Assembly: GCA_026261815.1 (NCBI GenBank)
Contig: JAMPIT010000484.1
Coordinates: 13,552,501-13,616,500 of the forward strand
Source of the DNA: Monarcha castaneiventris obscurior
Lineage: Eukaryota; Chordata; Aves; Passeriformes; Monarchidae
DNA length: 64,000 bases
Direction: 5' to 3'
In this document: positions 24,350 to 35,937 of the stretch, piece after piece
How positions within the stretch are numbered: position 1 is the first letter of the stretch
How the letters are laid out: each line of letters starts with the position of its first letter
The notes under the pieces: model-generated
Seen by the model: only the letters and a program-made list of their open reading frames with translations
Databases searched by the model: none
Told to the model about the DNA's origin: nothing
Position numbers and translations under genes: made by a program

Positions 24350-27300
24350 CCTCCGTGGAACTGGTTCATAATTCTCCTCTGTCAGAACTGTATCCTAGAA
24401 TTTAAATTTTCATACACAAAATATTTGGATTTTCTTGTGACAACTGAGAGGCATGAGCTTCCTATAATTCCTGCTGCATTTCTGCAAAGAATCTGGATCA
24501 GAGTAAAAAAGTACGCCTACATAGTACTTGATATTTTTTTTAAGGATGAAGAAAATAAGTTGAATTTCTTTTATTATATATATATAATAATGTAATTGGA
24601 ACACCCATCACAAGCTTTTCAGAAAGAGTTATTAAAGGCTTTACTTCAGTGGAGCTATCTCAATTTGATGCTATGTAAGGAGAAAAAGTGTTCTTGGACA
24701 GGTTGCCTTCCTAGGACAGCATCAGTCTCTTGATCAGGAAATACTTCCAAAAATACCTCCTTCAAAAAAAGAAAGAAATTACAAAAACCTATGTATATAT
24801 ATAAATGCACATATATACAACAGCAACTGTAGAACTGAACTAGAATTGAACTAAAATCCATCATGGAATGTATGTCTGTGATAATGTGGGGATAATGCAA
24901 ATGAAGAATCAACACATGGCACTCTAACACAAAAGAAAATTACAAAGAGCAAAAGCACTCACCATTCATGTTATGACAAATCATGACCTGTAATGACTCA
25001 GAACTCTGCTGTTTTGAATGAACTCTTAAATTCTGGAGCATCAGACAGTCATCCCAAAATATTCAGTGAAACAATAATTTGCTCTTTTTAAGCAAGGAAC
25101 TCCTCTGATTGGGAACTGAACCGAGCCCACGTGATAATGTTTGCCTAAACCTGCTCACAGCTTGAGACCAACAGCCTGGGAGAGATGAACTCAATGGTAC
25201 ATTAGATCCAGAGGATATATTCAGGTATGCTTATGAGGAACAAATTCCACCAGGAAGATCCAACAAAAGTCCAAGTAGGTCAAATAGGACACACCAATAA
25301 ACAAACTCTCAATCACAAGGTTTTAAACAGCAGGAACTCAGGGGCCAGACCAGTCTTTTTTTTATTTCCTGCAAGGAAAAAAAGTGATGCTTCATCACAT
25401 TCCAAATGTGACCATAAGAATGAGATAAAGGCTTCTGTGGTCTACAGATTATCATCTGCTATACCAAGAGATGACCTCTATGCATTGCTGCACTTTAATA
25501 TTCTGATGCCCAGCCTGTATTCCTTTTCCTTCCAAAATATTCACTTCTATTGACCTGCTATAGATGCATACATGGTTAAAAGAAGTCGTTGACTACTTTA
25601 AAACTGTTTCCTCCCTGAAATACTACAATAGTTCTAGAATTCTTTTCTGCTCACCTTTGAAAGCTGTCACTTAAAAATCTCTTTCTTTTTAAGCATCCAT
25701 TAGGTTATTTTATTTTCTGAACCATTACATGCTTGTGAGCATTAGCAATGTTGAAGGAGTGATATCAGATCCAAATGTGACCCATTTTTGAGCAGAAAAC
25801 TTATATTGAGACTGTTCTCTTGCAGTGATGTCCAGACCATCCAGACCACATATCCCATCTGCAACCTTTGGAGCTATTCCCTGCAGCATCTCTGGGCTGT
25901 ACAGCTGAACAGGAACAGGCAGCAAGACAGTTTCTTCTCCTATTAAACTCCACAATTAAGAATATTCTACCTGGCCCCTCACTCTTGACAGCCCAAACAC
26001 CCTTTCTCACAGAATTTCACAGATTCAACAAAGCTCACCCACTCGTAGTCTGTATCAAGCTGCCGAGTAGAGAAGTAAAAATGAAAAAGAGAACAAGTCT
26101 AAGGAAAGGTGGGGAATTTGGAATCAGAGGACTCTGAACCAGAAGATTCAGAGGCTGGCTGGTATATATCATATACTTCAATTCCAACATTTTAGCCTGA
26201 AGGTATTGGCAGCACTTCAGCTACTGGACTTTTACAGGAGTAGCATTCCCAGCTATTGTGAAGCTGATTTTAGAATTAGCCCAGGCCTCTAAAGACTGTT
26301 TCCCAAGTGAATATCTGAACCAAGTACAATCATTCCAGCCCCCCACAGACCTAAATTCAAATTATTTCAGAAATCTGTTGTTTCTCTGAGAGCCAGTGAC
26401 TCTTCTTAAGATTATATCACTCCTATGTCAGAAGTCCTGGCTTTGAAAGAAATGAGGCTTTACACAATGATGATAACCTTTCCAACACGAAATCCTGGGT
26501 TTAAAGGAAATGGAAAGGATTTTCTGATAAAGGGTAAAAGAAATGGAGCTGACTGGTTACCACTTCAGAAAGACAGGAAACACTGGGGAGAGAAAGACGT
26601 CTAGGGGCAGGAAAAAGGGAAGCAAGGAGTCACCAGAGAGGCCTTGTCTCAGCTGCTTCACATCAGCTTTCAATCCTGACAGTGCCGAAGGACACACAGC
26701 CCTGACACACATACAGGTTGTTCCACGTCATGTTTTCTGCATATGAGATCTTGCCAGAGATTTCCACTTCTATAAAGGTCATATTTTCTCTAATGGTATG
26801 TGAAGCTTCTCAGGAGTGCCAAAGCCACATTGAGGAGGCAGCTGTATGAACATTTTGCAGACATCCTCTTACAGGAGAGGTGAACAGACACAGGAATTAG
26901 ATGCCTTGTTTGAGCAGCAAAATTCTTCTGGGTATATTCCTAAAGGGTATCAAACACTTAATGAACTAACTTCTGGCTTCCACAGATGACTTTGTCCTGG
27001 TCAAATACTGGATGAGAACAGTCTGGGGTAGCAGGGGAAATGTTTTGTATCCTAAGATTATTATTGTACAGCTTCTTTCTGTCTGAATCTTCGTATGTTC
27101 CAGCCTAATGTTGCATGCTCAGAAACAGCACAGCTGGCCAATTAACTCTGATATTTGGTGAGAAGGGAACAGGGAAGTATATTCCATGCCTTTAGGGCAC
27201 GGTGACACTGAGTGCAACCACGTAAATACAGCCCTGGGAATCTAACCCTGGCTGTTCGGACACCATTGGTGATAAGAACGTTTCAGCTATCTGAAAATGC

Positions 27301-27715
27301 ACTGATATTTCTTACCAGGAAAGATCCAAGCAGCAGCCACACAAACTGTGAAAATCAACAGGTTATGGGATGGAGAGGATTATTGTAACAGCACTTCCAG
27401 TGTGAAGGCACTAGAGATAGTCAGGGAATCTGTCCCTGAAAATAACACTCAGGCAGCTTTAGCTGAGGCAGAAGCAAGCCTGGTTTGGTAAAATGTTCCC
27501 TTCATTCCTATTTTCATGGTTTGTATGTGTCTACCCTAATTTATCTTGCTCCTTTGCATGTTTGGGTTGTTTATTTTTTGTGGGAAGAATGATTGAGGAG
27601 GGAGGAAAAAGGTAGTTTGCAATTATGCAGATCATGATATTTTATTTTTCAGTCTTTTCTTATAGAATCCCACCCTTTAGGGTCCTGAATGGAGCTTTTA
27701 TACACTTAAAATAGA

Positions 27716-27790
27716 TGTGTGCATGTATGTACATAAGTGCACATGTGTGTGTGTGTGTGTATATTTTTTTTTTTTCTTTTGTGCATGCAC
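27716..27790. repeat. GT-repeat plus T-tract
   Basis: Imperfect GTAT/GCAT words lead into a (TG)n run at 27744-27760, followed by a T12 tract at 27764-27775. Confidence 0.9.
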
Positions 27791-29643
27791 AGTGACATTG
27801 ATTAGTTTAGTCAAGAGTGTAGGAAAACAAGAGAAGATAAAGAGAAGAACCTGGAAGTATTTTGACTACATCAAAAGACCTTTTGTTTGGATTTAAACAG
27901 CTCTATTATTCAAGATTGTAACAGCTCCATTGCCTTTGATTTTCCGGTTTTCTCAAGATTCCCTCTCTACACTCCCTCTAGTGTTCTTAAGTTCACTTGC
28001 ATTTACTCACCCCTGCTGTATCCACTTAGTATTTCACACAACATTAAGTTGTTAATTTTCCTTAGCCTTTCCATAACCTACAGGATAATCACTGAAAGTT
28101 AGACTAACTTTTATGAGTGTTTTTCTCCCTGCAAAGATCGAGGAAGTAAATACAGATTAACAGGAAGAGTGAAGTGTCATATCAGTTCTGAGACAGCAAT
28201 TTGTACTTTGTTGGTGGGTAAAGGGGATGATTTGATGTTGAGAAGGGAGGAAGATTTTGTTTGAAACACTTTTAGTGAACATTTCATAGGCAGAGAGTTG
28301 CACTAAGACACCACTCACTGGAGTAGCCTCCTCTAGCAACTACACAAACTCCCTTCAATACGCAAACACTGATTCCTTCTGGTGTTTAAAAAAAAAAGGG
28401 TGAATGAGAACAAGGTTCTCCTGGTCATCTCCCCATTTAGTGGGATGCCCAGAAGGCACAGTAATAACACACTTTCTGTTCACCTCATCTTATGTTTCAA
28501 TAAAAAAAAAAGACAACAAAGAGGAGACTGGATTATTATATTAATTTTAAAAATGAAACAGCAATAAGTTAATTCCTTCTAAAGCAATTAACTTTTTGTT
28601 TCTCCATTATAACTGCAGTTTAAGTATTTATTTTACATAACCAATGGCCACACCTGAAGACTAGAAAAGGCCTAAACAATTGTGAAAATTAAAGAAAAGC
28701 TCTATTCCCAGGGTGGTTTTGTATAGATTTAAGATTGAACCATCTAGAAGCAACACAGACAAGCAAAACCCACCAAATATCAGAGTGAAGCTGGTGAGAT
28801 TCTCCTACCCTACCCATCAAGCAAAAATTTAAAATAGAAAGAAAGAAACATCTGTGTCATGAATAATTTGTGATCTTCTATCCATTATATATTTGGCATC
28901 TCCTGTAGTAAATGGCAGACATTTGTACAAACCCTTGTTGTATGGATAATATGCTAACCGAAATATTTTAATTGGAACAAAGTAAATATAATAAGGAAAA
29001 GAAAATAGATAAAACTCTATTTCGGACCAATCCATGAACCTGCAAGCCTGATGATTTGCCACACATGCTACAGAAGTATCACAAGAGCTCTGCCACTGCA
29101 TAATAGAAAATTGTGCTTTAACTCTAATACTTCACAAGGATGTCAAATTATATTGGATATTTATGACAATTATTTTAACATATCTCCCATTCAATATACT
29201 TTAAAAGGCAGAATCTTCTCAATATTCTTCCCCAAGATATCACAGCTGACCCCTGGAAGTTGACCCACCCTTCTACACTAAAAATATTGTCAGTCTATAT
29301 GTTTATACCCATATATTCATTACATGTTTTAAAACACATAGAAAAAATGGTTACTCAATATAATCAATATCTTTTCAATGTCCATTTTTGATTAATAGAA
29401 CAAATGTAGGTTTGAATGTCATAAAATTTAAAATTATTCTGTAACTTACGTTTGTTTCAGTATTTTCTATGTAATCACAATGTATCAATATCTGCTAAAG
29501 TTCAGCAATGTAGAATTATTTGCTTGTAGCATAAAGATATCAAGTCCCAATTCTTACACTGAGTTAGCACATTCCAGCAACAGAAAGAAGATTCCCAATG
29601 ATTGTTTCTACCACAGTATTTTTGCTTTATCATGCAGACTTAC

Positions 29644-29777
29644 AGTGCTGTCAATGTATGCTTCAGTCCACACTACATCGTGCTCCTGGTCAATAACCTT
29701 TGGTCGGCTGAGAACGTGGAGATATTCCATAACATTCTCTTGCACATCAGCCAAGGTAGAGATCTGAGTAAAAAAAC
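29644..29777 (-). CDS. CACNA2D3: CACNA2D3 internal exon, VWA-to-Cache linker (exon B)
   Basis: This 134-nt exon on the minus strand starts with the two bases completing a glycine codon, then encodes [30 protein letters not shown] and [31 protein letters not shown] occurs in both alpha2delta-3 and alpha2delta-4. [21 protein letters not shown] fits alpha2delta-3; alpha2delta-4, as I recall it, differs (for example MVIN). The segment ends the VWA fold and enters the Cache-like region (VVWTEAYID aligns with QWTNVYLDA of alpha2delta-1). The acceptor is gtgttttcacag. A second AG at 29764-29765 lies inside the exon; using it would drop 14 nt and break the frame. The donor is ACT|gtaagt, close to consensus. 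The 6,081-bp intron to exon A is phase 1. Confidence 0.97.
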
Positions 29778-31778
29778 CTGTGAAAACACACAGCTCCAAG
29801 TTATAAACCGGAGAGAACAAATTAAGGAAGTTTTCAAGAAGGAGTATGATGTGGTTTATGTCTGTTCATGTTTTCTGCTTATTTCAGAGAAAAAATGTAA
29901 AAGAGGAATGTTTTGTCAGAAGCAGCCTCAAACAGCAATAATTGGTGAAAACAGACATCTGTGAAATCTTTGGCCAGCCCTCAAGGACAGGGTTTCCAAC
30001 ATCGCTATGAACCACTGCACAGTCTGTACTAAACTTTTATTTAAAGACCACTTTTTTTGTTTAATGGTTTGGGCTTTTTACTTTTAATGTTGCCTGCTTT
30101 AAAATTTAGAACTGGTATTATCTTTGTCCACCTACATCTCACCCACTTTGTCCAGTTTCAAGAAAGGTGATGGAGTAGAACCACAGTAACAAAACGGTAG
30201 CTGCATATGCTCTGAAACACTCATCCCTACAGAATGTGATTTAAAAAAAAAAGGCATTATGTAATTTACAAATATGACAGGTCACAGAAAATGTGGACTA
30301 CAACTAGAATTGTTTGGTTAGGTGATCACAGCCTTGTTAATCCTTTAAAGCATCTCCTCCAACCTGACAGCATTGAGCGCAGCAGAGGCCTCAGCTATTA
30401 GAGCTGTCACCACTCCCTTTTCAGTGCTTAGATGTCAAGCATCTTTATACATCACAAACTTGGCATCTGGAGCCCACATCATGCAAGAGTGATGAAGGAC
30501 TGACAAATTTCCAGGCTAAAATTTCATCAGGCCTTATTTAAATGCATCACTTGCCTTCATTTACTTTGCGTTAATGAGAAAAGACCGACATGAAAGAGGC
30601 CTCACTACAATTTTAATCATCTGACGAGATCACAACTTCTGTGGAGCTGGAATATTAAGGTTTATTAAGCTTCAGCAGAAAACATGGCAGCTGCAAAGAA
30701 CTTTTGAGCTGTATTTTTGTAGATGGGGCCAATTTTGGCAAGACTGTAAGGGTGGTCTGTCCAAATCTAGAACTTTCTGAATCAAAACACCGGCTCATAA
30801 TTCATACACTATAAAATGGATGTTCGTGCATACATTTCATCTGTCTGTGAATTAAGGCACAGTGAAAGAACAGACTTTATAGCAGAGATCTATAAAATGA
30901 GACAAGTCATAGTGGTAGCCTAATGCATATCTTCAATGTAAAAATAAAAAACAGAAGTGCTGGATTGGTTGTGTTTTTTTAACCTAATTAGAATAGACAT
31001 GATCTCAAACATTCCTAGCAGAGCATTCTTACTCAGAGTATAGTATTATTATACTCTTAATGTATTCAATATTCTGCTTAGGGAATTTTTTGTATTTGAA
31101 TTTTTTTCTATTAAGTCCAGTATAGTGAAAGGGTTTTAATTGACAACTACACACAGTATTAAGGTTTACCTCTTGCTTCAGAAAAGTGCTATTATTTGTC
31201 TTGAGGTTCTGAAAGCGTTTTCAGCCACAGAGTGAAATGACTGACATAAGTTTAATTAGGAAACCTGTACTTGAGAAAGCAGAATTCTATGTTCATGGTT
31301 AAAAAACCTCCCAACTATAGTGTATTTTCTTGAATCAGTAGAACAGTCATGAGAAAAAGCAATGTATATATTACTCTTTCTGAAATGCTGTTTGCTCCAA
31401 TTTTAGGACCCCAAAATATGGGTTTCTCTGTTGTGGGAGTAAAGAGCAATATTTCAGTATTTGGTCCTTTTCATTTAGTGAAAATGTCATTACTTGGTCA
31501 AAATATGTTTATTGGCCAACATAAGCTATGCACATAGAGAACCTCCTAAATTATATATATACATGTATATGTACACACTGTGGTTTATAAGGCTTTTAAT
31601 CAGGGATTCAGAATACTGCACAATTATGTGGCTCACTCATTTTACAGATATGACCAACATTTTCCCAAAGCAGTTCAGAGTGACTGAATTTTGATATGCC
31701 TCTTTTCAGAATTACATTTGAAGCAGAGATCTGTTGGCACTGAATAGCATCCAGTGAACAATAGGATCACACCAGCAC

Positions 31779-31840
31779 TCATATACTTAATATATATTGC
31801 ATATTATGTCATATATATAATTTATATATAGAGAGAGAGT
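31779..31840. repeat. TA-rich repeat ending in (GA)n
   Basis: Tatatat words over about 60 bp, finishing with gagagagag. Confidence 0.85.
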
Positions 31841-32181
31841 GATATTATAATGTCTGAAAAGTCAGGGGAGATTAAAAACTTTGTATTGTATCTAAGGTGA
31901 TAGAAAAGACTCTTTTAATCAAGCAATATTTTGTTACCCATACACTTCAGAACCATAATCAGTTAACTCTTTATTATCATACTTCATTAAAAGCAAAACC
32001 TTAAAGACTCATTTAAGAAGCTCCTGGATACCTATGCCTGGAAAATTCTCTAATCACAGCCTATAAATTACCTCTGAGATAATGGATGTATTGCTATAAA
32101 ATGAGCATCTTTTCTGATTGTCTCCTGAAATGTTTTTATGTCACAATTTCAAGTGAAAAAATATAGCTAAATTACTGAAAC

Positions 32182-32210
32182 AAAAAGAAAAAAAAAAAAG
32201 AAAAAGGAAA
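32182..32210 (+). repeat. A-rich purine tract
   Basis: 29 consecutive purines, mostly A. Confidence 0.9.
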
Positions 32211-33459
32211 CAGAATCCAATCTGAAACACTTCAGTGTCATGCCATATATGTTTATACATGTTACAAGACACTGGTACTGCCAAATTTTCTTCTTTTCAT
32301 TCTTTTAGAAGAGACTCCTGTGGACCAGGTACAGCCAACATGAGCAGAGACACCTATTTGAGCAGTTATTAGTAACTATTCTTCTTTTGGATGTGGATTA
32401 CTTTAGGTATTCCTCTTTGCATTCCTCTGAGAATGTTGCTGTATCACAATTTAAAAAGAAGCCTCCAGGCAGCGTGTTATGGACAAAAGATTCATTCTTT
32501 GTTGTAGTATTGCAAATCATATTTCTAAACTGCACAATAGAAAAACCCAGTTGTTAGCCTAATTTCCTAAGACTAAAAGAGACAGTAAATCTGAATTAAC
32601 TTTGTATAAGCTTAGTAAAGAAATAAAGGTTTCAAAGACAAGTGAAAATATTTTTCAATCTTCTCCTAATGGGAAAACCCTGACAAAAGTTACTATATTA
32701 TAGCTACGAACAAAATTAGGTAACAAGCTTTTAGTTAGTTTTTACTTTAAATTTAGGGGTTTTGACAATTCACGTGTTTCTAACTATACGTAACTCACAA
32801 GAATTACCTTCCTACACTGCTAAGTTTACATCTCTTATCTAGAGGTCAGAGATACCCCATGAATTAAAACCCTTACTGTTCCCATACCCAGGTTTAACCA
32901 CCAGATAAAGACTTGCTCTGAAGTCCTTGAGCGCAGCTGCTGGGGCCATGTCAGCAGCAGCAGCAAACCCATGCTTGAATTTTTGCATTCCAACACCTGC
33001 TTCTCAGCTCCCTGGTGTGTGAATTATGCCACCTCAGAGCCCCCTCACAGTCAGCACTACCTTTTTTTCCTCCCCAGCAGGAAAAAACTCATGAAGGAAA
33101 TGGGTAAGATTTGGTAATGACAAGCATGAGAGATGTATAATAATGTGGTAAGAGACAGACACTTATGCTCTGCATGTGGGCTGCCTTTCCCCATTACACA
33201 GTCCCTGCAATGCTTTTTGGATGGCTTGTTTTTCTCTAAAATGTCCACCATTAGACTGATACCTTTTCAAAATGCCTCCAACTGATTTTTCCATGGAGCG
33301 CAGTACTTTCGTTTCCCGGGCGCTGTGCAAAAGAAATGCAATACTCTTGCAAATACCAAAATATGGGAATTAAAAAATCCTCTGGGTAGGGGCTAAGGAG
33401 TGAATTCATTGTTTCAGTGCAGCTGTAAAACTCCCATGGAGGTTTCCCCCTTTCCCCAC

Positions 33460-33700
33460 AAAGGAGGCCTCTGGAGCAGGTGAACAGGCTCGGTAACTGG
33501 CTGCCTGCCACCCCAGAGCCCCAGTGCAGGAGGGGCTGGGGTCATGCTAATAATGGGAATGGATGTGATGGGGGCTTCCTGCACAGAGCTCTGTGCTAAC
33601 ACAATAGTCTATAAACTGCTCCAGCTGGGGCACAACCTGCCTCGGGGCTGATCTGTCCTCTGCCTGAGCCGGGGCTGCTATCAGCTCTCCGATATGCGAA
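33460..33700. other. GC-richer patch inside an intron
   Basis: About 240 bp clearly richer in G and C than the surroundings, with several CpGs (for example gctcggta, ctcgggg, agccgggg, tccgatatgcg). It does not match a repeat I recognise. It could be a regulatory element or an old unrecognised repeat. Confidence 0.3.
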
Positions 33701-35858
33701 GCATTTTTCTCTGTGTTGCTTTCTCAGCCTCTGCTCCTTTGTACTGATGAATCCAATCCTTTGTCCATTTTATAATACACCAGCCAGTGATGATCCAGAA
33801 CGAAATGTTTAAAAAACCAAGTAAGTAAAACAGAGGCTGTCAAATTACTAATGTAATAGTGAATTTTACTGGGGAAAAAAAAAAAATTAATCCCAGCTGT
33901 TTTGTCAGCCAGTAATGCATTAACTCCCATCTTTATCTCCGCAGCTTTCTGCTGGAAGTGATGCTGAGGGAAAGGTAGTGCCTGTCACTTCTAAGTTCGA
34001 GATGTTTCTGCTAACATCTGGCACATGCACACTAAGCACCAGGGAATTTTCACCTTTGTTCCCTTTAGAATCTTAGTATATCTTGTTTTCCTTAATGTGC
34101 ACTTGCTTATGATGCAGAAGAGTAAATCACTGCAAACTTCACAAACCGCTCTGGAGGGATTTTGGGGATCTTGGATGTTTTAATGTATTTAAAATGGTTT
34201 GTTTTGCTTCATTAAGCAAACTCCCTCTAGATATGCCCTACTTATACGGAAAAATGTAACAGAAAAACATGCTTGGGGTTTTTCAAGGTTTCACAATCAG
34301 AACCTAGAAGCTAAAGAAGTTTTGCAAGGTGGTGTGAATTTCCCCTGTGACCCATTTTGAAGGAAAGGGCTGCTGTCCACAGCCCAGTCAGCTGGAAACC
34401 CTGCAAACAGCCTTCATCTATGTTGTGCTTCCAAGAGGAAAATCACTGCAAGGAAAATTGATTTTAGGGTCATTCACCCTCAGTGACAACAACATATTTT
34501 GGCCCACCCGTGCAAGGAGTAAACTGCAGTAGTGCTATTCAGCCAATCTTTAGACCAGCTTTACTACACTCCTCATCTGTTGTGCTGTAATCCCTCATTT
34601 CACTGAAATAAAATGGACAAGCTGTAACTGAAAACTGCAAGGAAAAATCTAAATCTGTACTGTCTGACCATGACATGCTGTTTCCAATTGTGATTTTCAA
34701 AGCTAAAAAAAAAATATTTAATTACTGATTAGAGGTAGAAGATTTTTACATTATAAGCTATCAGAGAGCAGGTATTGTAACTATTAAACTGAGAGGGAAA
34801 TAAATTTATAGAAGTAACAGTCATTAAGCTGTTTAGTTGATTCATATGAGTAAGACTCTGACTCAAAGAAACATGGCTCTGAAAAGAACAAAGTAGTCCT
34901 GAAGAATGACAAAGGTGACCACTTTTCCCCTCTGGGAATAAGGAAGACGTGGACCAGATGATCTGCTAAGGCAGCTTCCATTGCCTGGTCCTAATTTCTG
35001 AGTTGCTGTACTTAGATCTTTATGAATTTGTGGAGCTGGGCTAAAAAGTTAAAAGATTTTGTTGATTAAATTGTCTTCAAAAAAGATGCTTCAAAGGATT
35101 CTTATACTATTATTTAAGCTAAATTATGGTGTAATATTAGCTGATTAAGACAAGACTTCAAACTGAGTAATTTCCATCAGCTGGACATAACAGTAGTTAA
35201 AGAAATAATGACTAAATGGATAGCACCTGATGCAATTCATCATAATGTAATGTGGCACAATGGAAAAAAAGAACTTTTTTTTCCAAGAGGAAAGAAAAAG
35301 GAAAACCTGAAGATTAATTGGGGTTTGGGGCTGGTTTTTTCCTGAATCATTCTTACTTATACTACTCAATCCTTTTCCTGCAGCATCTCAGCATCTTAAA
35401 TGTTTTAATGCTCTTTTCCTTAAAGGATATAAACCAGTTTTTTTCAATTACACTGTCAGTTCCTCAAGGGACAGGATGTCTGGTGTTTTACATACCATGC
35501 CTAACTCCACAGGACTCGTACCTAATGTTCTTAGAAACCAAACTCACTCTGAGTAATAAGAGATAGAAGAGAACGAATGCTTTGAAATTAGTTTGTTCTC
35601 TGAAAAAAAAAAAAATTAAGACCACATAGTTGAAAAGCTTCATACATATTTTAAGGAAGAAAATTTCAAATTGGGATTTTTTGCTCTTTACATTGTATGT
35701 TACAAGATAATTAAGTCTTTTCATTTTCTGGGAAAAAGAAAACAACCCATCCTCTGTGATTAGCTGTCAGGGAGACCATATCTGTAGAAGGGTCAGATGT
35801 GCAGGAAGGCTCAGCAATGGGGTTTTGAAAACAAGGCTTTCACAGAAGGTTAACGAAC

Positions 35859-35937
35859 CTTTGTTAGCACAGGCCATCCACTTCAGGTTATCAGCAAACG
35901 CAGCTTCTCTTCCAATCAGATAGGTAAAAATGCGGAC
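35859..35937 (-). CDS. CACNA2D3: CACNA2D3 internal exon, end of the VWA domain (exon A of four)
   Basis: Read on the minus strand, this 79-nt exon encodes [14 protein letters not shown] followed by [12 protein letters not shown], then one extra base (phase 1). The WMAC.NKG block is characteristic of alpha2delta calcium-channel subunits, and YLIGREAAF matches my memory of alpha2delta-3 rather than alpha2delta-1. It forms the last strand and helix of the extracellular von Willebrand factor A domain, through which alpha2delta subunits bind the pore-forming CaV alpha1 subunit. The acceptor is a good pyrimidine tract ending tttactttcag. The donor is AAAG|gttcgt, which is weak at +3 and +4 but keeps G at +5. 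The leftover G combines with the GT that opens the next exon to give the expected glycine. The preceding exon (expected to end NWPDRK) was not found between here and the right edge, so that intron exceeds 28 kb. Confidence 0.95.

Larger units (their letters stand above)
7943..29643 (-). other. CACNA2D3: CACNA2D3 intron, 21,701 bp, between exons B and C
   Basis: Phase-0 intron. Contents in window order: paired palindromes (8497-8539), a decayed integrase (about 10010-10430), a purine tract (13886-13927), a 20-bp tandem duplication (14955-14994), a T17 run (15197-15213), an unidentified plus-strand exon-like block (18288-18552), a 0.93-kb CR1 (19751-20682), a TA/GATA microsatellite (24273-24349) and a GT plus T-tract repeat (27716-27790). 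The stretches between these are AT-rich. No further CACNA2D3 exon is expected here, because exons B and C are adjacent in the protein. Confidence 0.85.
29778..35858 (-). other. CACNA2D3: CACNA2D3 intron, 6,081 bp, between exons A and B
   Basis: Phase-1 intron. It contains TA-rich runs (31550-31575 and 31779-31840), a purine tract (32182-32210), short poly-A runs near 33876 and 35601, and a GC-richer CpG-containing patch at about 33460-33700. The stretch at about 30350-30900 has balanced, non-repetitive composition and might be conserved noncoding sequence, which cannot be tested without alignment. No other gene is visible. Confidence 0.85.

Noticed and set aside
29602..29964. 120-codon plus-strand open frame
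   Set aside because: It is the antisense shadow of CACNA2D3 exon B; the real coding strand is minus.
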